Positions 30,672 through 39,165 of a DNA stretch of 43,871 nucleotides are shown piece after piece. Made by a program: the position numbers and the translations under genes. Where the stretch lies: positions 1 through 43,871 of the IMG/VR virus record IMGVR_UViG_3300042402_007223; one strand, written 5' to 3'. Each line of letters starts with the position of its first letter. Within the stretch, counting starts at the first letter, position 1. The stretch is from a virus. The notes below the pieces were generated by a model. The model had not been told where the DNA came from. It made no database searches and worked only from the letters and a program-made list of their open reading frames with translations.

Positions 30672-32284
30672 TGCTTAAATTTAAACACATACATATCCTT
30701 GAACAACTCTTACTAGAGTCGGAGTTAATTATTATTGGGAATGAAATTTCTGATATTATCACCTTTGCAAAAAACAATGGGCAAAAGGAAGAGGATATTA
30801 TGAAAAAGGTAGATGAGTTTTTATCAAGACTTATCGAAAATGATATTCTAAATAAAGCTAAAACTGATCCTCAGGTTCTTCAACAATTAAGTCAAGCTTT
30901 TCTTAATAAAGAATGGATTGATATTCTAAATAAGTATATTGATTTTATAACTCAAGTTTTAAAATATGAAACTGATGCACTTGATGAAATGATTAAAAAT
31001 GGTGATGATGTTGAATTACAATTGGAAAGAATTCGTGCATACAAAGGCAGAATGGCAATTGTTTGGGAAGCATATCACACAATTGAAGAAAGTAACTGGA
31101 CAGAAGAAGTTAATGCTCTCCTAGATAAAATTAAAGTTTCATTTACGGATCAAAAGAAAAATGAAGCCGAGGTTAGTAAATTATTAATTACTGGCGCCAA
31201 AGAGAAGATGGAAAATACTCAAGCTGACTCTGAGGATTTTAAAAAGACAGTTGATGATACAGTAAAGGTTGCTTATATTATTTCTGATTTTTCAAATAAA
31301 GATGAAGATAAAAAGAAGCCTGAACCAGATGTAATCGATGTTGAATGGGAAGAAGTTAAAGACGAAATGGATAAAGACGTTAATGACTTTAGAAAAGCAA
31401 CCGATGATTTTAATACACGTACTGAAGGAAAGGCTGCAAATATTACTAAGCGTGATGTTATTATTAGAAATGCAATCGAAGAATTAAGAAACTGGGGAGA
31501 TTTAAACACTCTAGAATCTCAATTTGTGAAAGTTCGCATTATGATTATGACGGATGAGCGTGGAGAAATTGATCCATTTACTAAACGTAGAAGAGATCTT
31601 CCTCAACTAGATATGTCTGCAAAGAGACAATATATGGCAGAAGCAGCTGACGCCTATTTAGAAGCAAAAGCACGTCTTGGTAAATATAAAACGGATCTTG
31701 ATGTAAAAAGATATAAAGGAATTTCATATTCGCCATCAATAACCTTACCTCTATTCGAAAGAATTAAAATTCCTATTACCTCTAAACAAATGTTAGATGC
31801 AAGTAGAATCAACTATTTGCTAAAAATTGGAACCTATTTAGGATCTATTATGACAGATACTGAATGGGAAGGTGCTGAACAAAAAAATCTTGGTAAAATT
31901 GTTGCAAAATTTAGAAAGGCAACTCTACCAATTATTGGCCGAACCATTTCCAGAACTGCCAAAAAGGTAGGTGGAAAAGAATCTCAGTTAAAGGCTGAAA
32001 AATGGACGCGTTTTCTTTTTACAAGCCAAGAAAGCGGATTAGACGATCCACAAAGTAAAATTAAAGGAGCAACTAAAGTTGGATCTGGTACAGTTAAAGA
32101 AGATGCAATAGCACCGGGAGTATCGTTTCAAACACCTGCTTCAATAAGCGGATCTGGCAACCCAGTCGCACCTACTCCAACCACAGTTGGTTCTGGTGAT
32201 AATTTTCAACCAACTAAAACCAAAAAGTCTAATAAGAATATTATGGACTTTAAAACATTTTATAAAAATTTAGGAAAAAACTAA
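30671..32284 (+). CDS. large helical protein, function unknown
   Basis: A 537-residue highly charged helical protein. The N-terminus (MLKFKHIHILEQLLLESELI) has a possible gp21-type site LLLE|S, and the C-terminus NIMDFKTFYKNLGKN resembles the F-x-x-F pattern seen elsewhere here. Middle segments include VIDVEWEEVKDEM, and KRRRDLPQLDMSAKRQYM before KRYKGISYSPSITLPLFERIKIP. The last ~120 residues are basic and Ser/Thr/Pro/Gly-rich. No membrane, zinc or NTP motif. Size, charge and place among putative head genes allow an injected or prohead-core protein. Coupled to the Dps-like gene and directly followed by the next. Confidence 0.6.
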   Translation: MLKFKHIHILEQLLLESELIIIGNEISDIITFAKNNGQKEEDIMKKVDEFLSRLIENDILNKAKTDPQVLQQLSQAFLNKEWIDILNKYIDFITQVLKYETDALDEMIKNGDDVELQLERIRAYKGRMAIVWEAYHTIEESNWTEEVNALLDKIKVSFTDQKKNEAEVSKLLITGAKEKMENTQADSEDFKKTVDDTVKVAYIISDFSNKDEDKKKPEPDVIDVEWEEVKDEMDKDVNDFRKATDDFNTRTEGKAANITKRDVIIRNAIEELRNWGDLNTLESQFVKVRIMIMTDERGEIDPFTKRRRDLPQLDMSAKRQYMAEAADAYLEAKARLGKYKTDLDVKRYKGISYSPSITLPLFERIKIPITSKQMLDASRINYLLKIGTYLGSIMTDTEWEGAEQKNLGKIVAKFRKATLPIIGRTISRTAKKVGGKESQLKAEKWTRFLFTSQESGLDDPQSKIKGATKVGSGTVKEDAIAPGVSFQTPASISGSGNPVAPTPTTVGSGDNFQPTKTKKSNKNIMDFKTFYKNLGKN

Positions 32285-32638
32285 ATGAAAACTATTAAAA
32301 CATTCGAAGCATTTGCTAATGATGATTTTGAACCTAATCAAATTCAACCATTTAACAACGAACCTGAAATTTCTCATAGCGAGGAAGATTCTCACGGAGC
32401 AGAATATGAAAACTATATGTTTTTCGGAAATCTTAAAACAATTAAGCGTCTAGTTGACATTTTATTGGAAATGGATGAGGCTAAAGTTGACTCAATCTTA
32501 TCTAATGGACATGCATGGGCGGCTGACCATATTGCAACATCAAAGGATGACGTTGAAGAGGTTCTTAACTTTTTAATGAATGAAGTAGAAGACTCAAAGG
32601 AGACTGAACTTCTTACTGACATTAGAGAAGAAAATTAA
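32285..32638 (+). CDS. small acidic phage protein
   Basis: A 117-residue protein starting MKTIKTFEAFANDDF, then an acidic linker and a domain YMFFGNLKTIKRLVDILLEMDEAKVDSILSNGHAWAADHIATSKDDVEEVLNFL. That last part (GHAWAADHIATSKDD) is one I associate with widespread, uncharacterised T4-like phage proteins. It shares the K-T-I-K-x-F-E-x-F start with others in this region but lacks a clear cleavage site. No function assigned. Confidence 0.65.
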   Translation: MKTIKTFEAFANDDFEPNQIQPFNNEPEISHSEEDSHGAEYENYMFFGNLKTIKRLVDILLEMDEAKVDSILSNGHAWAADHIATSKDDVEEVLNFLMNEVEDSKETELLTDIREEN

Positions 32639-32686
32639 AAACAATGGCTAAAAGCCAACTAAAATAAAAAATTAATAAATTTAATC

Positions 32687-32899
32687 ATGGGACAAGCATC
32701 AGATTTAGCAATGGCTAGAGGATTTAGAACTGCAGTTGTTACGCCAGCAGTTATCACAAAGGACGTAGAAAAAGCAGTTAAGGCAGCCGAAAAAGCAGCA
32801 AAAGACGCACAAAAGGCAGCTGAGAAAGTAGCAAAAGAAGCAGCTGAAGCAGTAGAAGCTGCAGTTGAAGCGGTAGTTGAGACTAAAGAAGCAGAATAA
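32687..32899 (+). CDS. small Ala/Lys/Glu-rich helical protein
   Basis: A 70-residue protein with an ordinary start (MGQASDLAMARGFRTAVVTP) and then a nearly pure helix of Ala, Lys, Glu and Val repeats (EKAVKAAEKAAKDAQKAAEK). Composition resembles histone H1-like tails and the helical half of the 1523 gene. It may bind DNA or act as a core protein; the sequence alone cannot tell. The 48-base gap before it holds a stretch of A/T and nothing recognised. Confidence 0.6.
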   Translation: MGQASDLAMARGFRTAVVTPAVITKDVEKAVKAAEKAAKDAQKAAEKVAKEAAEAVEAAVEAVVETKEAE

Positions 32900-32902
32900 T
32901 TA

Positions 32903-33430
32903 ATGTCGCCTAACCTACAATATCATTTAAATGAAAATATGTGTATCGCTGAGTCGGTTTTTAGACCTGGCAGTGATGCACATATTTCGTTATTGACTGA
33001 GGCTAGGTTTTATTTTGAAAATGGAGTAACTCTTGATCCAATTACAGAGGAGTTATTCATAAAAACTGATTTAGGTTTTATTGCTGAATATGCAGGGGAG
33101 CCGGTTCCATTGGATTTTCCAATTGAAGAAATTAATGAAGCTGATTATAAAGGAAAGGACGTAGACCTTAACTATCCACGCAGAGGAGGAGCTAAGAAAT
33201 ATCATGTTTACGTAAAGAATCCTAAGACTGGCCGAGTAATGAAAATTGCATTCGGCGATATTCACGGTGGACTTACGGCAAAGGTTAGTAACCCTAAAGC
33301 AAGAGCAAGTTTTGCAGCTAGACATCAGTGTCATCTCAAAAAAGATAAAACTAAAGCTGGATATTGGGCATGTCGAATAAATCGATACGCTCACTTATGG
33401 GGAGGTAAAACTTACCCAGGCTATTGGTAA
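32903..33430 (+). CDS. conserved T4-like phage protein with C-terminal basic domain (DUF5872-like)
   Basis: A 175-residue protein. The C-terminal ~75 residues (YPRRGGAKKYHVYVKNPKTG, then MKIAFGD, ARASFAARHQCHLKKDKTKAGYWACRINRY) match a pattern I know from many T4-like phages: PRRGG-x-KK-x-x-VYVK-x-PKTG ... FGD ... SF-AARH-x-C ... AGYWACR. The Pfam name DUF5872 is from memory and unverified. A His and two Cys (HQCH, WAC) suggest metal binding. The N-terminal half is acidic, with LLTEARFYFENG similar to a gp21-type cleavage site (LLTE|A). It is adjacent to other putative head-internal genes. Confidence 0.65.
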   Translation: MSPNLQYHLNENMCIAESVFRPGSDAHISLLTEARFYFENGVTLDPITEELFIKTDLGFIAEYAGEPVPLDFPIEEINEADYKGKDVDLNYPRRGGAKKYHVYVKNPKTGRVMKIAFGDIHGGLTAKVSNPKARASFAARHQCHLKKDKTKAGYWACRINRYAHLWGGKTYPGYW

Positions 33431-33438
33431 TTAATACT

Positions 33439-33723
33439 ATGAATAAAGTACTTTCATACTTAGAATTTATTACAGAGGCGAAAAAAACTAAAAATTCGCC
33501 TGATTGGCATGATTCAGATGCTCCTGATGCAAATGGTAAATTTAAAAATCTTGGAATCAAGGCATTAGCTTCATGGTTAATCAAAACCAGAAAGGGTGAT
33601 ATGAGAAAGATCACTGGAAGTCTTAACCAGCAAATAGTTTTTAACCGTAATGATAATCCGTCTTATGCCAAAAAGATGGAAAAGGTTAGAGAAGAGGTAA
33701 AAAGACAACTTAAGAAAAAGTAA
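33439..33723 (+). CDS. small basic head-targeted internal protein
   Basis: A 94-residue basic protein starting MNKVLSYLEFITEAKKTKNSP. YLEFITE|A is the closest match in this window to the T4 internal-protein signal (MKTYQEFIAE|A), with cleavage expected after Glu13. The mature part (GIKALASWLIKTRKGDMRKITGS, then QQIVFNRNDNPSYAKKMEK) is Lys/Arg-rich, as expected of a DNA-associated internal protein. ATG 33439 is chosen; a TTG 15 bases upstream would add residues ahead of the signal and overlap the preceding gene. Likely packaged in the head with the DNA. Confidence 0.7.
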   Translation: MNKVLSYLEFITEAKKTKNSPDWHDSDAPDANGKFKNLGIKALASWLIKTRKGDMRKITGSLNQQIVFNRNDNPSYAKKMEKVREEVKRQLKKK

Positions 33724-33729
33724 TATACT

Positions 33730-34206
33730 ATGTACGTAAAGCCATTTAGCGAATATGTAAGTTTGCTTGAGAAGAAATCAAACTCAGAAAATCCTGCACA
33801 ATATAAAGCTCCAGAAGGAAGCTCTAGAGATAAAAAGTTAGATAAGGCTAAACGTCTATTAGATAGTGGTAAAAAGGAAGCTGCGTATAAACTCAGAGAT
33901 GAGATGGAAGCAGCTGAAAGAAAAAAATCTGGTTGGAAAAATACCCCAAGACCAGATTCAAAGGTAACTGAAGCTAGTAAGAAAAAATCTTCCAATCTTA
34001 GTAAAGAAACTCTAGCTAAGATCAAAGCGGTTGCTGATAAAAAAGGTTATTCGTTTGCCGATTTAAAACGTGAATACACTAAAGGTCTAGGTGCATTCTA
34101 CTCTTCTGGTTCAAGACCAGGAATGACTGCTCATCAATGGGCAATGGCTAGAGTAAATGCGGCAAGTCCAAGTAAATCTTGGGCAGATGTCAAAAAGACT
34201 AAGTAA
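33730..34206 (+). CDS. basic putative internal head protein (DUF5824-like C-terminus)
   Basis: A 158-residue, very basic protein. The start MYVKPFSEYVSLLEKKSN has the F-x-E-Y-x-x-L-L-E|K pattern of the head-targeting motif. The C-terminal ~65 residues (LSKETLAKIKAVADKKGYSF, then LGAFYSSGSRPGMTAHQWAMARVN) resemble a small domain I recall from many T4-like phages (ending G-x-R-P-G-x-T-x-x-Q-W-A-M-A-R-V-N; Pfam name unverified). The middle is Lys/Arg/Ala-rich. It follows the 33439 gene by 6 bases and is followed at once by a small gene. Probably a DNA-binding internal protein. Confidence 0.65.
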   Translation: MYVKPFSEYVSLLEKKSNSENPAQYKAPEGSSRDKKLDKAKRLLDSGKKEAAYKLRDEMEAAERKKSGWKNTPRPDSKVTEASKKKSSNLSKETLAKIKAVADKKGYSFADLKREYTKGLGAFYSSGSRPGMTAHQWAMARVNAASPSKSWADVKKTK

Positions 34207-34207
34207 C

Positions 34208-34474
34208 ATGCATCCATATAAAGATATATCATCTGGCGATAACTGGGTAATACGAGAATTCACCCAAGCGGTTAACCCAATTGAACTATTATGGCATAGA
34301 GATGATGAAGACCGTGACCTTGAATTAATTGAAGGTACTAATTGGAAGATACAATTAGATAATCAATTACCGATTGCTTTAACCAAAAACTCCAAAATAA
34401 ATATTAAAAAGCACGATTATCATAGACTAATTAAAGGAGATGGTAATTTAGTTGTAAAAATCTATAAATCTTAA
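34208..34474 (+). CDS. small cupin-like protein
   Basis: An 88-residue protein with WHRDDEDRDLELIEGTNWKIQLDNQLPIAL, then HDYHRLIKGDGNLVVKI. This has the beta-strand pattern and histidine/aspartate spacing (WHRD...H-x-x-H-R) of tiny cupin-like proteins found in T4-like phages. Metal binding is suggested by HRD and HDYH but not proven. ATG 34208 is chosen; a codon further upstream overlaps the previous gene in another frame. One base separates it from the next gene. Confidence 0.6.
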   Translation: MHPYKDISSGDNWVIREFTQAVNPIELLWHRDDEDRDLELIEGTNWKIQLDNQLPIALTKNSKINIKKHDYHRLIKGDGNLVVKIYKS

Positions 34475-34475
34475 A

Positions 34476-35195
34476 ATGGCATTCGAAATCGGCGATAGAG
34501 TTAAGCTTAGATTATCCAAAGATACAATGGATCGTCTTAATCTTGTTGGAGCACCAATTGATAATAAAATAGTAACTATTGGAAAAGTTTATAAATTGGA
34601 CTATGCGCCAGATCAAACTTTATACATGGTTGATTTAGAAGAACCAATTAAATTTGAAGAAACTACATTTGATGAAATTTATGATCTTAGAGATGCTGAT
34701 CTAGATTTGATTGACGTAAACGAGCCTCTACCAGAAAGTAAAGTATTAAGGTTTTCTTCTTTTTTAAATGAAGCGAAGAACCCTGCTAGCTGGTATTTTG
34801 GAATTGCTGATTGCCATGGTGTAGAATCCTTTAATAAAGAAAATATTGACCATACTTATTTAGACCAATTAGATAGAATTCATGATTTAGGGTTGGCTGA
34901 TGAAACTGCTCCAACTAGAAAAAGCGTAATGAAAGAGTATAATGGTCAACTAAATATGATGATGATGCGTTGTAGATTTAATGAACAACGTCACCCAGTG
35001 GTTTATAGAGTTTTATTAACCGATGACGTTGCCGATTATATTCAATCTTTGGTTGATCAAAGTGATTATATTGGTGCACTAAATGCAATTAAAGATCACT
35101 CAACAGAGATTCAATTAGCCAGAGGTCAAGGAGCCAATCTAGAAAGACGCTGGAAAATGATTCCTAATCCAGATCTTGATCCATTCCACGGATAA
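34476..35195 (+). CDS. two-part protein with internal head-targeting/cleavage motif
   Basis: A 239-residue protein in two halves. Residues ~1-80 look like a small beta-barrel (GDRVKLRLSKDTM, then TIGKVYKLDYAPDQTLYMVDL). Residues 87-101 are ESKVLRFSSFLNEAK, nearly the same as ENKVLRFADFLTEKK in the 11584 gene, and predict gp21 cleavage after Glu99. The C-terminal ~140 residues (ASWYFGIADCHGVESF...) form a separate, unrecognised domain containing His. If cut, the C-terminal domain would be released inside the head. It is followed by a 63-base gap before the baseplate operon. Confidence 0.6.
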   Translation: MAFEIGDRVKLRLSKDTMDRLNLVGAPIDNKIVTIGKVYKLDYAPDQTLYMVDLEEPIKFEETTFDEIYDLRDADLDLIDVNEPLPESKVLRFSSFLNEAKNPASWYFGIADCHGVESFNKENIDHTYLDQLDRIHDLGLADETAPTRKSVMKEYNGQLNMMMMRCRFNEQRHPVVYRVLLTDDVADYIQSLVDQSDYIGALNAIKDHSTEIQLARGQGANLERRWKMIPNPDLDPFHG

Positions 35196-35240
35196 TCCAT
35201 TCTTTTACGGTACGAACTCTCCAACTATCACAAATAGATA

Positions 35241-35249
35241 ATAAAAAGA
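35241..35249 (+). promoter_or_regulatory. weak late-promoter-like motif (GATAATAAA)
   Basis: A/T-rich GATAATAAAAAG within the 63-base gap before the baseplate genes, about 10 bases before ATG 35259. Match to the late consensus is weak; recorded because a promoter is expected here. Confidence 0.25.
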
Positions 35250-35258
35250 TTTGTCGAT

Positions 35259-37064
35259 ATGGCAGCTAACGGGAAGAAATTAATTGACTCATCAACTGGA
35301 TCAGTACAATCGTCTGGCTCAAGCACTTCACTATTTAATGCATTTTATGTATTTAAATATAGCGGTGGAGTTGGAACAATTGACGAATCCATATATTCTT
35401 CAAATAATGTAAAGTCTCAAAATGGTGCATCTCCAGTAGTTGTTAGTAATCCAACCGCTTCTGCAATTATCGAATGGGCTAAGAAAATACCAAGAAAACA
35501 TAAATACAATCCGTACGTAGTTAAAGATTCACCATATACTTGGTCAGATTTCTTATTTTGTAAATGGTATGGAATTATTCCAAATAACCGTCTTGTTACC
35601 TTAAGAAAATATCCATTGGGTGTTACTGATACAGCCGGTACAAAAAGAGCAGGCAAACCTTCAAATATTCCAGTTGCACAGGCAGTAACGTGGTTTGGAG
35701 CTAAATCTGGTAATGACATTAACTCACTATGGCAAAGTAGTTGGGAACTTGCATGGACAAAGAAAGATACTACAGCAAAGGACGTTCAAGGTACAAACAT
35801 AGTAAACGTAACTCAATCTTTAGTAGGCGCGCTTGCTGACAGTGCAAATCCATTTGTTAAAAAGGCACTAGCCAACTTTGCTGGAGGTGCCGATCTAATT
35901 GCAGCAAAAGGTGATCCAAATCAGAGGCCCGACTATATACAGTTGGGAACTGCTGCAATCGAAAAGAAACAAATTGAATTTCTTAAAAGTCTATACTCAG
36001 ATACTGGAGCATATTGGAATCAAGTTCAGGGTCCAGTAAATGTTAAAAACCAATTTTTGATTAGAGATAGAGGCTTAAGCTCAAAGGCACCAGATAGCAA
36101 CTGGAAACTTATTTTTGAATATAAAACTGATGCATATTTTGGAATGAATCAACGAAGAGTTGGTTTAGATATTCTTGCAAATATGTTAGAGCTTACCTAC
36201 TCTTCTGGAGAATGGTTAGAGTCTCTAAACATTTATTATAAAAATGCTGGAATTTCACTATCATCTGACGAACAAAAGGCAATTGAATCATGTTTAGTCG
36301 AAGGTCATCTTGATCCAGGAAAACTTGCTGAAGAATATTTTAAGATTGCTAAAACCAGAGTAGATTCAATATTAGCGGAAGGTATTAAAACAGCAAAGGG
36401 AGCGGCTAAGGCTGTAACCAATCTAGCCGGACAAACATTAGGTGGTATACTAGACGGTAAATTTGATTTTGACGCATATAAAGGAATGAATGCAACGGAC
36501 AAAGCTTCTCTAGAAGGGGCCATATATCGAGAATTAACAGTTGCTCTAGCTGATAGTTTTCCAGGATTCTTACAACAAAGAGCAAGTGTTGCAAATACGC
36601 CAACTGGTAACTGGCACCTTACTATCGGTAATCCAATGAATCCAATTATGCGAATTGGTGATTTGATTGTACGAAGCTGTGAGCTATCGTTTGGTGAAGA
36701 ACTTGGTCCAGATGATTTTCCGATAGATATGAAATTTACAGTAACGTTATCACCAACTAAACCTAGAGATTCTAGAGATATTAGAAGATCATTTAATCTT
36801 GGACGTACTGATTATGTAGATTCTTTTACTGGAAATACTTTTGATCAAGCCAATACATATGGTACAGTAAATAAAAGAATACAAGAGATTAGTGCCGGAA
36901 AAGGTGGAGCTGGTAATTCGCCAGCCCAAATTCCAGACACAGCTCTCAATCACGCTAAAACTTGGCTAAATACTAGATATGGAACTGGCATGGTTAACGT
37001 AGATTATCTACAACAAGTTTATTTCTATGTAGCAAAAGAAGGTGTCGTTGGAGGAAAAAAATAA
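35259..37064 (+). CDS. baseplate/tail-tube junction protein (gp48/gp54-like)
   Basis: A 601-residue structural protein. In the C-terminal third, GNWHLTIGNPMNPIMRIGDLIVRSCELSFGEELGPDDFPID is the pattern of contractile-tail baseplate tube proteins (a TIGNP...IGDL...LGPDDFP core, then KFTVTLSPTKPRDSRDIRR), which initiate the tail tube in the way of T4 gp48/gp54. The larger N-terminal part is polar (Ser/Thr/Gly-rich) and unrecognised. It starts the baseplate operon, ahead of gp53-like and gp27-like genes. Whether it is the gp48 or gp54 counterpart cannot be decided by eye. Confidence 0.5.
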   Translation: MAANGKKLIDSSTGSVQSSGSSTSLFNAFYVFKYSGGVGTIDESIYSSNNVKSQNGASPVVVSNPTASAIIEWAKKIPRKHKYNPYVVKDSPYTWSDFLFCKWYGIIPNNRLVTLRKYPLGVTDTAGTKRAGKPSNIPVAQAVTWFGAKSGNDINSLWQSSWELAWTKKDTTAKDVQGTNIVNVTQSLVGALADSANPFVKKALANFAGGADLIAAKGDPNQRPDYIQLGTAAIEKKQIEFLKSLYSDTGAYWNQVQGPVNVKNQFLIRDRGLSSKAPDSNWKLIFEYKTDAYFGMNQRRVGLDILANMLELTYSSGEWLESLNIYYKNAGISLSSDEQKAIESCLVEGHLDPGKLAEEYFKIAKTRVDSILAEGIKTAKGAAKAVTNLAGQTLGGILDGKFDFDAYKGMNATDKASLEGAIYRELTVALADSFPGFLQQRASVANTPTGNWHLTIGNPMNPIMRIGDLIVRSCELSFGEELGPDDFPIDMKFTVTLSPTKPRDSRDIRRSFNLGRTDYVDSFTGNTFDQANTYGTVNKRIQEISAGKGGAGNSPAQIPDTALNHAKTWLNTRYGTGMVNVDYLQQVYFYVAKEGVVGGKK

Positions 37065-37073
37065 GATAGCTAA

Positions 37074-37643
37074 ATGATATTATTAAAGAGTTTACTAACT
37101 AAGCCATTTTTTGATGGAAGCTATACTAGAAGAATTTTAGGTAAGAAAACTGTAGATTTTTCAAGCCAACCTCTAACTAGTGAATTTACATGGCATGTAG
37201 TTGAACCAGATGAAGAGATGCGAATGGATTTAGTATCGTCTCTATATTATGGAACAGAAAACTATGTAGATATTTTATGTAAATATAATAGTATATCAAA
37301 CCCATTTAGTTTAGAGCGTGGTCAATTAATTAAAGTACCCAATCAACCTGAAGAATTATATTTACAAACTGAAGATATTATTGATAAAGGAACAGTTAAG
37401 GCAACTCCTAATTTAATTCCTGTAAATAAGAGAGATTCGGCTAGAGTCGGTTATTTAAAAACTCTAGGAACTGCCTTGGCGCCACCAAATACTAATTTAC
37501 CAAATGATAAGAATATTAAAGTTGAAAATGGTAGAATTATATTTGGAGCAGATGTTACTAAAGTTAATAAACAAGACTGCCCGACCCCTATTTCAAGATC
37601 TAATGTATTAAAAAATTTAATTGAATCTAAAATATTTAAGTAA
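37074..37643 (+). CDS. 53: baseplate wedge protein (gp53-like, LysM-type fold)
   Basis: A 189-residue protein (T4 gp53 is 196). The segment MRMDLVSSLYYGTENYVDILCKYNSISNPFSLERGQLIKVP has the LysM-like pattern (MDLVS...YYG...Y...L...N...NPF.L..GQ.I.VP) typical of gp53 in T4-like phages, which joins wedges into the baseplate. The N-terminal ~40 residues (LLTKPFFDGSYTRRILGKKT) and a basic C-terminus flank it. Neighbours are other baseplate genes and it overlaps the next by one base (TAATG), suggesting coupling. Confidence 0.6.
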   Translation: MILLKSLLTKPFFDGSYTRRILGKKTVDFSSQPLTSEFTWHVVEPDEEMRMDLVSSLYYGTENYVDILCKYNSISNPFSLERGQLIKVPNQPEELYLQTEDIIDKGTVKATPNLIPVNKRDSARVGYLKTLGTALAPPNTNLPNDKNIKVENGRIIFGADVTKVNKQDCPTPISRSNVLKNLIESKIFK

Positions 37644-39163
37644 TGGCAGTTGACCCAAATCAAATATTAGCAATCACTCAACCTAAACTGGAAATTAGAA
37701 GAATTTCACACTTAAATGTAGATGAAATTAATGAAGTTAATCCCGAAGCAGGTAACAATTCATCAGTTCAAACGACTGCAGGTTTTCTTGTGCCTTATGT
37801 TGAAGTTGATAATTATATTATTCCAAACGGAAAATTGCTATCTCTTTCAATTAATCAAAGTGGATTTTTGCCTGAACTTACAATGAGTTTTATGGATGTA
37901 ACTGGAGCATTTTCTGGAATGTATTTTCCTAGAACCAATCCTATATTAAAATTATACATAAAGTCATTAGCTCCTGCAATTAAACCAATTAGATCGGATT
38001 TTTTAATAACGAATATTACTAGTTCAGAAATGGGAAATTCGTATGGCTCTCAGACAATCGAAACCATTTATACAGTGTCTGCAAAGCTATTTGTCCCTGG
38101 ATTATATGGTAATTTTGTACAAAGTATTCCAAACAAAAAGTCATGGGAAGCGCTTAAGCAAATTGCAGATTCCCTTAAATTAGGATTTGCGACTAATGAG
38201 ACCTCAACTGATGATGCAATGACTTGGATCAATCCAAATGATACGGTTGAAAATTTTATCAAATCGATTTGCAGTAGGGCATATAAAAATGATAAAAGCT
38301 TTTTTGACTGTTTTATTGATGTTAATTATATCTTAACCTTTATTAATTACGAAAAGGCCCTAAGTAAAGATACTAAACCGATGCAAACTCCAATTGGAGC
38401 AGACATATTTCAATATGTGGACTTAACTGGACCAAATAAAAATGTTACACAAGATGATAAGCCGAGGGAAGAGGGAACTACTGATATTGTATTAACGACG
38501 TCACTAGATTCAAGTAGAACTGGATTTCATATTGCTCACTATGCAATGTATTCAAACCATGGAGAAGTTTTAGCTAATCAAAATTTTAGAAAAAAGGTAC
38601 TATGGCACGATCGTGCAAATTATACTAGTACTAAAAAACCATTTGAATTTTATATTGAGCCATTAAGTGAAAAAACTATTAATAGTAAAGAAACAGTATA
38701 TCAAAAACCAAAACTTAAAACTTTTGAAACTGAGTCTGCTAGTAGATGGCTTGGAATAGATTATAATAATAATCATACCCATTATAAATTTTCAAGACTA
38801 TTAAATCAACATAATGTGTCTGAACTTGAAAAAAATTATTTGGTTGTTAAACTTCCAGGTGTAGTTCAGGCAGTTCATCGTGGAGCCAAACTTTCTGTAT
38901 TAATAACTAGATTAGTTAGTTCAGAGCAGGATGGAATGCGAACCGATACTAAATTTGAAGATCGACCAGAATCTTTATCTGGATCTAGAGAAAAGCCAGA
39001 TCTATATACGTCTGGCCCATATATAGTAAAAGATATTAGATATGAATATGATGCAGCTCCACAAAGTTCGCAACTTAGATATTCAACTGAATTAGTATTA
39101 GTTAGACGCGAGTGGATTGAGATCGGAGAAGATAATAAATTAGCATCAGAAAAAAATAATTAA
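37643..39163 (+). CDS. 27: baseplate hub protein (gp27-like)
   Basis: A 506-residue protein with the order of contractile-tail hubs (T4 gp27 is 391; phage gpD types similar). Beta-rich N-terminus with ELTMSFMDVTGAFSG, LITNITSS and TVSAKLFVPG. A domain containing WINPNDTVENFIKSICSRAYKNDKSFFDCFIDVNYILTFINYE is the usual hub motif (P-x-x-T-x-x-x-F-I...). C-terminal GPYIVKDIRYEYDA and a final beta strand. It should form the trimeric hub on which the spike sits, and lies between gp53-like and the repeat-tailed tail gene. Length exceeds T4 gp27, so extra domains are present. Confidence 0.55.
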   Translation: MAVDPNQILAITQPKLEIRRISHLNVDEINEVNPEAGNNSSVQTTAGFLVPYVEVDNYIIPNGKLLSLSINQSGFLPELTMSFMDVTGAFSGMYFPRTNPILKLYIKSLAPAIKPIRSDFLITNITSSEMGNSYGSQTIETIYTVSAKLFVPGLYGNFVQSIPNKKSWEALKQIADSLKLGFATNETSTDDAMTWINPNDTVENFIKSICSRAYKNDKSFFDCFIDVNYILTFINYEKALSKDTKPMQTPIGADIFQYVDLTGPNKNVTQDDKPREEGTTDIVLTTSLDSSRTGFHIAHYAMYSNHGEVLANQNFRKKVLWHDRANYTSTKKPFEFYIEPLSEKTINSKETVYQKPKLKTFETESASRWLGIDYNNNHTHYKFSRLLNQHNVSELEKNYLVVKLPGVVQAVHRGAKLSVLITRLVSSEQDGMRTDTKFEDRPESLSGSREKPDLYTSGPYIVKDIRYEYDAAPQSSQLRYSTELVLVRREWIEIGEDNKLASEKNN

Positions 39164-39165
39164 TT

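Noticed and set aside
33424-33438. TTG start for the small basic head protein
   Set aside because: Would place residues ahead of the N-terminal targeting signal and overlap the preceding gene.
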